From positions 1 through 18,819 of the forward strand of contig JBOGFI010000155.1 of the NCBI GenBank assembly GCA_050743365.1: a stretch of DNA of 18,819 nt. The letters run 5' to 3'. The notes below the pieces were generated by a model. The model was not told the origin of the DNA and ran no database searches. It was given only the letters and a program-made list of their open reading frames with translations. The stretch is from JBOGFI01 sp050743365. Its GTDB lineage: Bacteria; Actinomycetota; Acidimicrobiia; IMCC26256; JACDBD01. This document shows positions 1 to 6,061 of this stretch, one piece after another; within the stretch, counting starts at the first letter, position 1, and each line of letters begins with the position of its first letter. Position numbers and translations under genes: made by a program.

Positions 1-214
1 GGCGCCCCCACCGCACCCCCTCCCAGAACCCGGGCGGCGCCTCGCGCCGCGGCAGGTGTCGCACCGCGTCACGCGCCCACGCCACCTCCACCAGCGCCGA
101 GCGCCACTCCTGCGAGCCGGCGAGCAGGTCGTCGACGCCGGCACGCTCCGCCGGGCCGAGCTCGCCGTCGAGGTAGGCGGACAGGCGCTCGTCGGGCGCC
201 GGGACCCCGGTCAC
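1..214 (-). CDS. Putative anti-sigma factor, N-terminal part (cut by window edge)
   Basis: The visible 71 codons start at a GTG (214-212) that overlaps the TGA stop of the sigma gene in a GTGA junction, so the pair is translationally coupled. The N-terminus contains LSAYLDGELGPAERA, the typical opening of zinc-finger anti-sigma factors (RseA/RsrA-like ZAS domain). That domain normally continues with an HxxxCxxC motif; here the corresponding stretch reads DDLLAGSQEWRSALVEV and has no cysteine, so zinc binding and thiol-based redox sensing look lost. The rest, including any membrane segment, lies outside the window. The predicted role is to hold the adjacent ECF sigma factor inactive. The role follows from the domain start and the operon position; no other function is supported. 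Confidence 0.75.
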   Translation of the reverse strand, partial: MTGVPAPDERLSAYLDGELGPAERAGVDDLLAGSQEWRSALVEVAWARDAVRHLPRREAPPGFWEGVRWGR

Positions 215-714
215 GCGACCCGACCCTCCAACGCGGCTCGTAGCAGCCGCCGGCCCCGGTGGATCCGGGAACGCACAGTGCCCACCGGCACTCCCACCGA
301 CTCGGAGATCTGCTCGTACGAGAGGTCGGCGACGTCGCAGAGCACGACCGCGACCCGGAACTCGTCGGGGAGCGCGGCCAGCGCCGCCTGCACCTCGTCG
401 GACAGCCCCGACGCCACCTGGTCGGCCGCCGGTGCGGGCGGCACCACCCGGTCGGGATCGGCGGGCAGCGCCTCGGTCGGGCGCCGGCGACGACGGCGCA
501 CCTCGTCGAGGAACACGTTGGTCACGATGCGGGCCAACCACCCTTCCAGGGACCCGGGCTGGTAGGTCTCGAGGCCCTTGCGGACCCGGATGAGCGCCTC
601 CTGCACCACGTCCTGCGCGTCGACGTCGTTTCCGGCCAGGCGGTAGGCCACGTTGTAGAGGAAACGCCCATGGTCACGGGCAACTTCCTCCCAGGTGGGG
701 ACGCCGTCGGCCAT
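211..714 (-). CDS. ECF-type RNA polymerase sigma factor (SigE-like)
   Basis: This 167-aa protein has the two-domain layout of ECF sigma factors. Region 2 (about residues 10-78) contains DAQDVVQEALIRV and EGWLARIVTNVFLDEVRRRR for core binding and -10 recognition. Region 4 (about 105-160) contains the helix-turn-helix LSYEQISESVGVPVGTVRSRIHRGR for -35 recognition. A proline/alanine-rich linker joins them. The gene overlaps the anti-sigma gene downstream, and tatA lies upstream on the same strand. The ATG at 714 has no good Shine-Dalgarno but lies 6 nt after the -10 of a GGAAC-N17-CGTT promoter, the class ECF sigma factors themselves recognise, so autoregulation and leaderless translation are likely. 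Mycobacterial SigE is also encoded beside an anti-sigma and a Tat gene, which supports an envelope-stress role (inference). Confidence 0.95.
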   Translation of the reverse strand: MADGVPTWEEVARDHGRFLYNVAYRLAGNDVDAQDVVQEALIRVRKGLETYQPGSLEGWLARIVTNVFLDEVRRRRRRPTEALPADPDRVVPPAPAADQVASGLSDEVQAALAALPDEFRVAVVLCDVADLSYEQISESVGVPVGTVRSRIHRGRRLLRAALEGRVA

Positions 715-746
715 CCAGAGAACGACGTTGGAGGTCAGCCGGTTCC
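715..746 (-). promoter_or_regulatory. ECF-type promoter of the sigma factor gene
   Basis: On the minus strand GGAAC (746-742) is followed after exactly 17 nt by CGTT (724-721), and the ATG of the sigma gene begins 6 nt later. GGAAC-N16/17-CGTT is the known consensus of SigE/SigH-type ECF promoters. The short distance to the ATG predicts an mRNA with essentially no leader. Confidence 0.7.
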
Positions 747-762
747 CGGGCCCGGGGCCCGG
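746..762. other. GC palindrome / hairpin between tatA and the sigma gene
   Basis: CCGGGCC (746-752) can pair with GGCCCGG (756-762) around a 3-nt loop, giving seven G-C pairs. No T-tract follows on either strand. It lies after the tatA stop and touches the -35 of the sigma promoter, so it could attenuate tatA read-through or be fortuitous in GC-rich DNA. Confidence 0.4.
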
Positions 763-778
763 TACGGAGTCGGTCCCG

Positions 779-961
779 CTACTTCGCGGGCTTCTCCTCG
801 TCCTCGTCCTCGGCTGCGCCCTCCTTCAGGCCCTTCTTGAACTCCTTCTGGGCCTGGCCCATGGAGCGGGCCAGCTTGGGAAGCTGGGTGCTGCCGAAGA
901 TCAGGAGGATGATGCCCAGGATGATGAGGATCTCGGTGGGTCCGATCGTCGAGCCAAGCAT
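779..961 (-). CDS. tatA: Sec-independent protein translocase subunit TatA/E
   Basis: This is a 60-aa protein with the full TatA architecture: a short N-terminus, one membrane helix (about residues 8-23, TEILIILGIILLIFG), the hinge FGSTQLPKLARSMG, an amphipathic helix (QAQKEFKKGLKEG) and a short, very acidic C-terminal tail (DEDEE). TatA oligomers form the passage through which folded, twin-arginine proteins cross the cytoplasmic membrane. The ATG at 961 is preceded by AGGAAGGA with 8-nt spacing. The gene follows the oxidoreductase gene on the same strand after 63 bp but has its own candidate -10 there. Its neighbour downstream is an ECF sigma operon. TatB is less likely because of the length and the hinge sequence, but in actinobacteria a 60-aa protein is not always easy to assign. 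Confidence 0.9.
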   Translation of the reverse strand: MLGSTIGPTEILIILGIILLIFGSTQLPKLARSMGQAQKEFKKGLKEGAAEDEDEEKPAK

Positions 962-993
962 CGCGGCGGTCCTTCCTGGGGGTCGCTCGCGTC

Positions 994-999
994 AGGGTA
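994..999 (-). promoter_or_regulatory. Candidate -10 element of tatA
   Basis: TACCCT on the minus strand lies 32 nt before the tatA ATG. It would give a leader of about 26 nt containing the AGGAAGG Shine-Dalgarno. No convincing -35 hexamer is visible, which is common in actinobacterial housekeeping promoters. Confidence 0.45.
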
Positions 1000-1024
1000 C
1001 TCCTCGTACGGAGAAGGTCGACCA

Positions 1025-2011
1025 TCACGATCGCAGGGCGTGGGCGAGGAGCTCGACGTCGTCGAGCGTCGTGACCGAGAACGGGAGGGGCCCGGCCCCC
1101 AGGATCAGGGTCTCGACGCCGAGGTCGGACCAGCCGGCGGCTTGCTCGCGCACCTCCCCGACGGTGCCCACGAGCCGCCCGGTCCGCCACTCGTCGAGGG
1201 GTTGGGTGACGACGCCGGCGGGCATCACATCGCACATGTGCTCGAAGCGGCGCTCGAGGTCGGCCTGGTCCTCACCGCACAGCGCGTAGAGGCCGAGCGA
1301 GCGCCAGACGGTGGCCGGGTCGCGGCCGGCCTGCTGGCAGGCGCGCTCGAGCACGGCGAGGCGGTCGCGATAGGCGTCGGGGGTCCAGACCCAGCAGGTG
1401 TTCCACCCGTCGGCACGCTCGGCGGCGACCCGCAGCAGGCGATCGCCCTTGCCGCCGACGAACACCATGGGGCGAGGGTCCTGGAGCGCGGGCGGGAGGT
1501 TGCGGGCCCCGTCGGCGCGGTGGTGACGACCGTCGAAGCTGAGGGGACCGCCGCCGAGTAGGCCCGTGCAGACCTCGACCGCCTCGGCGAGCCGCTCGAG
1601 CCGCTCGCCCGGCGGGGGCATCGACATGCCGATCGCCTCGTACTCGGGCTCGTACCAGCCGGCGCCCAGGCCGACGTCGAGCCGGCCGCCGCTGATGCGG
1701 TCGAGGGTGGCAAGGGCCTTGGCCAGCACCGAGGCGGGGCGCAGCGCCTCGCACAGCACCAGGGTGCCCAGGCGGGGCCCGGTGACACCGCGGGCCAGGG
1801 CGGCCAGCGTCACCAGCGGCTCGAACGCGCCCTGCGGCTCCGCCGAGCCGCCGTAGCGGGCGATGTCGAGGAAGAGATGGTCCGACAACCACAGCGAGTC
1901 GAAGCCCGAGGCGGAGGCGGAGTGTGCGTGCTCCAGGAGCGTCTCCCAGCGCAGCGGCGACTCCCCCGGCACCGAGTAGTCGTACTGCGGCAGCGCCAGC
2001 CCCACCCGCAT
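1025..2011 (-). CDS. LLM-class (luciferase-like) F420-type oxidoreductase
   Basis: This 328-aa protein belongs to the bacterial luciferase-like monooxygenase superfamily, (beta/alpha)8 barrels that in Actinobacteria mostly use coenzyme F420 for hydride transfer. Visible signatures are the N-terminal strand MRVGLALPQYDY, SDHLF (43-47), the core block SGGRLDVGLGAGWYEPEYEA (about 107-126), and the cofactor-phosphate region VGGKGDRLLRVAAERADGWN (about 185-204). The substrate cannot be deduced. The ATG at 2011 is chosen because AGGAGAG lies just upstream and the family signature starts here; the frame stays open further upstream, but that part lies over the intergenic repeat. The gene is divergent from ftcD. 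F420 rather than FMN use is inferred from the family and taxon. Confidence 0.92.
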   Translation of the reverse strand: MRVGLALPQYDYSVPGESPLRWETLLEHAHSASASGFDSLWLSDHLFLDIARYGGSAEPQGAFEPLVTLAALARGVTGPRLGTLVLCEALRPASVLAKALATLDRISGGRLDVGLGAGWYEPEYEAIGMSMPPPGERLERLAEAVEVCTGLLGGGPLSFDGRHHRADGARNLPPALQDPRPMVFVGGKGDRLLRVAAERADGWNTCWVWTPDAYRDRLAVLERACQQAGRDPATVWRSLGLYALCGEDQADLERRFEHMCDVMPAGVVTQPLDEWRTGRLVGTVGEVREQAAGWSDLGVETLILGAGPLPFSVTTLDDVELLAHALRS

Positions 2012-2040
2012 ATCTCTCCTGGTCGCACTCGCTCGGCGGC

Positions 2041-2046
2041 AGGGTA
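2041..2046 (-). promoter_or_regulatory. Candidate -10 element of the oxidoreductase gene
   Basis: TACCCT on the minus strand, 29 nt upstream of the ATG, leaves a short leader that carries the AGGAGAG Shine-Dalgarno. The hexamer is the same as that before tatA. Confidence 0.4.
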
Positions 2047-2050
2047 CCTG

Positions 2051-2120
2051 CCGCCGCCCTTCGGGCCGCTCGCCGCTCCCGCGCGGTGCTGGCGACGAAT
2101 CGCGGGCTGGCAGGCCTTCC
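2051..2120 (-). repeat. Dispersed intergenic repeat, copy A
   Basis: Read on the minus strand this 70-bp block aligns without gaps to 11221-11290 on the plus strand; 58 of 70 bases are identical and GGGAGCGGCG is fully conserved. It starts GGAAGG, then TGCCAGC, and contains a small hairpin GCCC-GAA-GGGC near its end. It fills most of the gap between the two divergent genes and stops 10 bp before the ftcD -10 element. It looks like a member of a genome-wide REP- or MITE-like family, though only two copies are visible here. Confidence 0.8.
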
Positions 2121-2129
2121 TTCTCGCCG

Positions 2130-2135
2130 TAGCCT
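2130..2135 (+). promoter_or_regulatory. Candidate -10 element for a leaderless ftcD mRNA
   Basis: TAGCCT ends 6 nt before the GTG at 2142, and no Shine-Dalgarno precedes that GTG. Transcription starting 6-7 nt after the hexamer would begin at the start codon. Confidence 0.5.
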
Positions 2136-2141
2136 GCGGTG

Positions 2142-3005
2142 GTGATCGAGTGTGTGCCCAACGTCTCGGAGGGCCGGCGGCGCGACGTGCTCGACGCCCT
2201 CTCGGAGGCGGCTGCGCCTTCCCTCCTCGACGTGCACGCCGACGCCGACCACCACCGCTCGGTGTTCACCGTCGCGGGGCCGGGCGAGCGCGACGCCGAG
2301 GGGGCGGCCCGCCGATTGGCGCTCGCGACCGCCCGGCTCCTCGACCTGACCGGGCACGAGGGCGTCCACCCCCGTCTCGGGGCGCTCGACGTGGTGCCGT
2401 TCGTCGCGCTCACCGAGACCCCCGAGGAGCGCTCGGTGGCCGTCGAGACGGCGCGGTCCTTCGCCGCCTGGGCCGCCGCTGAGCTGGGCGTCCCCGCGTT
2501 TCTCTACGGCGACGCCGACCCCGAGGCGCGCTCGCTCCCGGACGTGCGTCGCGAGGCGTTCGTGCAGCGCGCCCCCGACTACGGCCCCGGCGAGACGCGG
2601 CACCGCCTCGGCGCCACTGCGGTCGGGGCCCGCCCCCCGCTGGTGGCGGTGAACTGCGACCTCGACCGCGACGACGGCGAGCTCGCCCGGCAGATCGCTG
2701 CGCAGGTGCGCGAGCGCGACGGCGGCCTCCCGGGCGTGCGCGCCCTCGGCTTCCCGCTCGCGTCACGTCGCCGCGCCCAGGTGTCGATGAACGTCACGCG
2801 GCTCGAGGCGTGCGGCCTCGAGCGGGCGTGCACCGCGGTGCGGCGGCTCGCCTACGAGGGCGGCGCCGACGTGGCCCGGGTCGAGCTGGTCGGTCTTGTG
2901 CCCGCGGCCGAGCTCGAGCGGTGCAGCCCCGAGTTCCGCGCCTGGTCGGGCGTCGGCCTCGACCAGACGATCGAGTCCCGCCTCGCGGCCCGGCGTCCCC
3001 TCTGA
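2142..3005 (+). CDS. ftcD: Glutamate formimidoyltransferase (monofunctional FtcD-type)
   Basis: This 287-aa protein transfers the formimino group between N-formimino-L-glutamate and tetrahydrofolate, a step of histidine degradation; members also act on 5-formyltetrahydrofolate. The start IECVPNVSEGR is the family signature. It is followed by DADHHRSVFTVAG (about 34-46), the catalytic-histidine block GHEGVHPRLGALDVVPFV (about 71-88, His76 in HPRLG), GATAVGARPPLVAVNCDL (about 163-180) and QVSMNV in the C-terminal half. The length fits the transferase without the cyclodeaminase domain. Two GTG codons are adjacent (2139 and 2142); 2142 is chosen because it fits the spacing of the upstream -10. 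No other hut genes are in the window, so its pathway here is open. Confidence 0.93.
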   Translation: MIECVPNVSEGRRRDVLDALSEAAAPSLLDVHADADHHRSVFTVAGPGERDAEGAARRLALATARLLDLTGHEGVHPRLGALDVVPFVALTETPEERSVAVETARSFAAWAAAELGVPAFLYGDADPEARSLPDVRREAFVQRAPDYGPGETRHRLGATAVGARPPLVAVNCDLDRDDGELARQIAAQVRERDGGLPGVRALGFPLASRRRAQVSMNVTRLEACGLERACTAVRRLAYEGGADVARVELVGLVPAAELERCSPEFRAWSGVGLDQTIESRLAARRPL

Positions 3006-3031
3006 CGCCCTGCCGACGTGAGGGAGGTGGG

Positions 3032-3367
3032 TCAGGCGACGCCGGCCCGGCGGCGGGCCAGGGCGCGCTCGCGGCGCACGCGACGCCGTTCCCGCTCCGA
3101 CAGCCCTCCCCAGATGCCGAACTTCTCGCCGTGGCTGAGGGCGTACTCGAGGCATTCGAGCCGCACCTCGCAGCCCCGGCACACCGACTTGGCCTCCCGG
3201 GTCGACGCCCCCCGCTCCGGGAAGAAGAGGTCGGGGTCGACCCCCAGGCAATTCGCCCGTTCCTGCCAGCGGCGGTCGCCGGCGATCTCCACGTCCGCCA
3301 GCAGGGCGGCGGTGACCGCCGCCGCGCTGGCCGAGCTCCCACTGATCGGTTCCACGAGTCCAGACAC
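3032..3367 (-). CDS. whiB: WhiB-family iron-sulfur transcriptional regulator (WhiB2/WhiB-like)
   Basis: This 111-aa protein has the four cluster-binding cysteines Cys40, Cys63, Cys66 and Cys72 (C-x22-C-x2-C-x5-C), the FFPERGASTREAKSVCRGCEV block, the GIWGG turn (84-88) and a basic C-terminal tail RRRVRRERALARRR for DNA contact. The STREAK, CEVR and GIWGGLSERERRR wording matches the WhiB2/WhmD subgroup (Streptomyces WhiB), which works with WhiA in septation and development, better than the WhiB1 subgroup. It should bind a [4Fe-4S] cluster and act with the primary sigma factor. The GTG at 3367 has GAGGGGG 6 nt upstream. The gene converges on ftcD (26-bp gap) and is divergent from the macrodomain gene; an AT-rich palindrome upstream probably holds its control region. 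Confidence 0.95.
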   Translation of the reverse strand: MSGLVEPISGSSASAAAVTAALLADVEIAGDRRWQERANCLGVDPDLFFPERGASTREAKSVCRGCEVRLECLEYALSHGEKFGIWGGLSERERRRVRRERALARRRAGVA

Positions 3368-3403
3368 CGGCGACCCCCTCGTTAATCACGCCGATGGAAT
3401 TAC

Positions 3404-3424
3404 ATTGGTGTTACTATCACCAAT
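3404..3424. promoter_or_regulatory. Near-perfect 21-bp palindrome in the whiB upstream region (candidate operator)
   Basis: The arms ATTGGTG (3404-3410) and CACCAAT (3418-3424) are exact inverted repeats. The centre TTACTAT continues the symmetry except for one mismatched pair (3411/3417). The segment 3381-3424 is unusually AT-rich for this window and includes TGTAAT (3404-3399, minus strand), a possible -10 for whiB. The half-sites GTG...CAC are 7 bp apart, so it resembles but does not equal a CRP-type site. The rest of the 175-bp gap holds only the whiB leader and the macrodomain -10. Confidence 0.6.
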
Positions 3425-3529
3425 CGTGGGCGGTCGCGCAAGGGGTTTCTCCCCGGCGGCGTCCGGGATGGCGGCCTGGCAGGCCGGTGGGTGCCGCGCG
3501 ATCGCGGTCCAGCCCTCCCCCGCCGACCG

Positions 3530-3535
3530 TACGAT
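3530..3535 (+). promoter_or_regulatory. Candidate -10 element for a leaderless macrodomain mRNA
   Basis: TACGAT lies 7 nt before the GTG at 3543, which lacks a Shine-Dalgarno. The spacing fits transcription starting at the start codon. Confidence 0.5.
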
Positions 3536-3542
3536 CCGGGTC

Positions 3543-4040
3543 GTGCCCCAGCTCGAGGCCGTCCTCGGCGACATCACCAGCGCCCGGGTCGATGCCGTCG
3601 TCAACGCCGCCAACCAGTCGCTGCTGGGCGGGGGCGGGGTCGACGGTGCGATGCACCGGGCCGCCGGACCGAGCCTCCTCGAGGCGTGCCGGGAGCTCGG
3701 CGGCTGCGCCATCGGCGACGCCAAGGCGACCCCGGGCTTCTGGCTCGACGCTCGCCACGTGATCCACACGGTGGGCCCGGTCTGGCAGGGCGGCATGGCG
3801 GGCGAGGCCCGGCTGCTGTCGTCGGCCTACAAGCGGTCGCTCGAGGTCGCCGACGAGATCGGCGCCGCGTCGGTCGCCTTCCCGGCCATCTCGACCGGCG
3901 CGTTCGGCTACCCGCTCGAGGACGCCACCGAGATCGCGGTGTTCACCGTGGTGGAGGCGCCGACCCGGGTGGAGCGGGTCGAGTTCTGGTGCTTCGACGA
4001 GAAGACGCTGGGCGTCTACCAGAAGGTCTTGCGGTCGTAG
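3543..4040 (+). CDS. Macrodomain protein, MacroD/YmdB-type O-acetyl-ADP-ribose deacetylase
   Basis: This 165-aa protein is a single macrodomain. Visible motifs are GDIT (9-12), VVNAANQSLLGGGGVDGAMHRAAG (about 19-42, with Asn24 and Asp34 at the positions used for catalysis in MacroD-type enzymes), CAIGDAKATPGF, HTVGP (75-79) and the phosphate-binding loop AFPAISTGAFGYP (112-124). Such enzymes hydrolyse O-acetyl-ADP-ribose or remove mono-ADP-ribose from proteins. The GTG at 3543 is chosen because the domain begins immediately after it and TACGAT lies at leaderless spacing; an in-frame GTG at 3426 would add an unrelated, low-complexity tail. The stop is 1 bp from the convergent VWA gene. No sirtuin or ADP-ribosyltransferase partner is nearby. 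Confidence 0.93.
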   Translation: MPQLEAVLGDITSARVDAVVNAANQSLLGGGGVDGAMHRAAGPSLLEACRELGGCAIGDAKATPGFWLDARHVIHTVGPVWQGGMAGEARLLSSAYKRSLEVADEIGAASVAFPAISTGAFGYPLEDATEIAVFTVVEAPTRVERVEFWCFDEKTLGVYQKVLRS

Positions 4041-4041
4041 C

Positions 4042-6057
4042 TCAGCTCGCGCGGCGCGCGTGGCGGCGGTGCTCGAGGAAGTCCACCAGCACGTAGTCGC
4101 CGAGTGTGTCGGGGCTGGTGAAGAAGGCGCGCCCGCGGTTCATGCGCATCATGCGCTCGACGAACGAGCGCAGGTAGTAGCTCTCGTCGAGCATGAACGT
4201 GTTGATGCGGATGTCCTCACGCGTGCAGCGCATCACCTCCTTGAGCGTCTCCTCGATGGTGACCGGCGACGGCGGGTACTGGAAGTAGGCCTCGCCGCCC
4301 TCGATGTGGGCGGTGGGCTCGCCGTCGGTGACCATGATCACCTGCTTGGTGCCGTGCTGGCGGGCGAGCTGGCGGCGGGCGAGCAGCAGCGCGTGCTGCA
4401 TGTTCGTGCCCCACTCGAAGTCCCACGACATCTCGGGCAACAGCTCGGGCTTCACCTCGCGCGCCACCCGCCCGAAGCTCACCAGCCCGAAGTAGTCGCG
4501 GGGGAACTGGCTGGTGATCAGGGAGTGCAGCGCCATGGCCACCTTCTTGGCGGCGAGGAAGTTGTCGCGCATGGGCATCGACAGCGACACGTCCAGCAGC
4601 AGCACCGTGGCGGAGCGCGTGACCACCTCGGTGCGCTCGACCTCGAAGTCGCGTGGCTGCAGGCGAACCGGCGTCCCCGCGCCCTCCCGCCAGATCGCGT
4701 TCTTGACCGTCTCCTCGACGTTGAGGTGGAACGGATCGCCGAACTCGTAGGGCTTGTGCTCGAATGCCCACTCGTTGCCGGCACCGGCGCGCTCGATGTC
4801 GTGCCGCCCGGTGCGGTCGCGCAGCAGCTTGCGGAACAGGTCGCCCAGGGCCTTCTGGCCGATGGCGCGAATGCCGCGAGGCGTGAGCTCGAAGCGCCCC
4901 TCTCGCTGCTCGATGAGGCCGGCTTCCTCGAGCATGCGGGCGAGCTCGGCGAGACGCTCGAGTGAACGGGCGGCGTCGTCGCCGAGCATCTCACGGGCCT
5001 TGTCGACGTCGACCTCGGCCAGCTCGCCGGGCTGGGTCGCGGAGCGGAGCAGGTTCTCGAGCTCGTCCATGTCGCCGAGCGCCTCGAGCAGCCCCGACAT
5101 CTGACCGAACTGGAGCGGGTCGTCCCCGCTGAAGTTCATGCGCCGGTTCCACGGCAGGTCGGGGAACGCCTGCTGGAGGTTGCGGGCGAGCTCATCGACC
5201 TGCCAGCGCAGGTCGAGGTCCTCCAGCAGTGCCTGGGCCAGCCCCTGGAGCTGGGCACGCTGCTCCGGGGTCATCGAGTTGAGCAGCGACTGCATCTGGG
5301 CCATCGACTGGGCCATCTGCTCGAGCAGCTCGTCGAGGTTGCGGGGGTTGCCGGGGAAGAAGTCGCCGTACTTCTCCATGAACCCCTGGAAGTCGGGCTC
5401 CTCGCCCCGCTCGCGCTGCTCGAGCTTGTGGTTGAGCTCGGCGAGCATGTCCTTCATCCGCTGCATGCGCTCGGGCGAGACGTCGCTCATGCCCTCGGAC
5501 AGCTGGTTGAAGTAGCTCTGGAGGAGCTGCTGGCGCAGCTCGTCCATCAGCTCCTCGAACCGCTGCCGGGCGGCGTCGTCCATGAAGTCGTACTGCTGGA
5601 GGGCGGCCACCTGTCCGGCGAGATCGGGAGGCAGCTCCTCGAGCTCGCGCCGTCGCTCGGTGGCGAGGTCCTCGACGATCTCCTGCCGGCGCCGGTCCCC
5701 CGACTGGCGGGCGTCGTCGACGCGACGCTCGATCCCCGCCCGCTCCTGGTCGATCACCTCGTGCAGCTTCTCGGCGATGTCGTCGTAGACGCCGCCGAGG
5801 TCGCGCCGCTCGAGCTCGTCGCGGCGCCGCTGTCGCAGCCGTTCGAGCATCTCGCGCAGTCCCATGAGGCGCTCGTCGTTGCGGTCGCGGAACCCCTGCT
5901 GGAGCAGGCGCCGCAGGGCCGCGTTGAGGTCGCCGTGGTACAGGAGATCGTCGGACATCTCCGAGAGGAGCGCGTCGGCGTCGAGGTCGAAGCCGACCTG
6001 GGTACCGTCCCAGCGCGAGTACCGGAAGCCGCGCTTCTCGCGGCGCCAGAATGGCAT
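4042..6057 (-). CDS. VWA-domain protein, partner of the MoxR/ChlI-type ATPase
   Basis: This 671-aa cytoplasmic protein has a long, charged, helix-rich N-terminal part (about 25-420, with a Met/Gln-rich segment at 245-275) and a C-terminal von Willebrand factor A domain (about 480-665). The metal-ion-dependent adhesion site is intact: DVSLS (Asp489, Ser491, Ser493), Thr551 in WGTNMQHAL, and Asp578 in MVTDGEPT. VWA proteins of this kind work with MoxR/ChlI-type AAA+ ATPases, as in magnesium chelatase and metal-insertion chaperones; the ATPase is encoded just upstream at 7027-8466. From memory, M. tuberculosis Rv0958/Rv0959 is a similar adjacent pair of similar sizes. The ATG at 6057 lies 4 bp after the SRPBCC stop, so the two are co-transcribed. 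The client is unknown. Confidence 0.9.
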   Translation of the reverse strand: MPFWRREKRGFRYSRWDGTQVGFDLDADALLSEMSDDLLYHGDLNAALRRLLQQGFRDRNDERLMGLREMLERLRQRRRDELERRDLGGVYDDIAEKLHEVIDQERAGIERRVDDARQSGDRRRQEIVEDLATERRRELEELPPDLAGQVAALQQYDFMDDAARQRFEELMDELRQQLLQSYFNQLSEGMSDVSPERMQRMKDMLAELNHKLEQRERGEEPDFQGFMEKYGDFFPGNPRNLDELLEQMAQSMAQMQSLLNSMTPEQRAQLQGLAQALLEDLDLRWQVDELARNLQQAFPDLPWNRRMNFSGDDPLQFGQMSGLLEALGDMDELENLLRSATQPGELAEVDVDKAREMLGDDAARSLERLAELARMLEEAGLIEQREGRFELTPRGIRAIGQKALGDLFRKLLRDRTGRHDIERAGAGNEWAFEHKPYEFGDPFHLNVEETVKNAIWREGAGTPVRLQPRDFEVERTEVVTRSATVLLLDVSLSMPMRDNFLAAKKVAMALHSLITSQFPRDYFGLVSFGRVAREVKPELLPEMSWDFEWGTNMQHALLLARRQLARQHGTKQVIMVTDGEPTAHIEGGEAYFQYPPSPVTIEETLKEVMRCTREDIRINTFMLDESYYLRSFVERMMRMNRGRAFFTSPDTLGDYVLVDFLEHRRHARRAS

Positions 6058-6061
6058 CGAC

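Noticed and set aside
2012..2413. N-terminal extension of the F420-type oxidoreductase frame
   Set aside because: It crosses the repeat and the ftcD coding region on the other strand, and the luciferase-like signature with a good Shine-Dalgarno starts at 2011.
3006..3031. Hairpin between ftcD and whiB as a terminator
   Set aside because: Only a bulged CGCC(C)TG/CAGGCG pairing is possible with a long loop; too weak to call.
3363..3367. GACAC at the whiB start codon as a WhiA-binding site
   Set aside because: WhiA recognises GACAC, but a single 5-bp match inside the start codon region is expected by chance and no second site or context supports it.
3426..3542. Alternative GTG start of the macrodomain gene, preceded by TACTAT (3412-3417)
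   Set aside because: It would add 39 residues rich in Gly/Ala/Pro without domain match; the GTG at 3543 begins directly at the macrodomain with the usual -10 spacing. Kept as a weak alternative.
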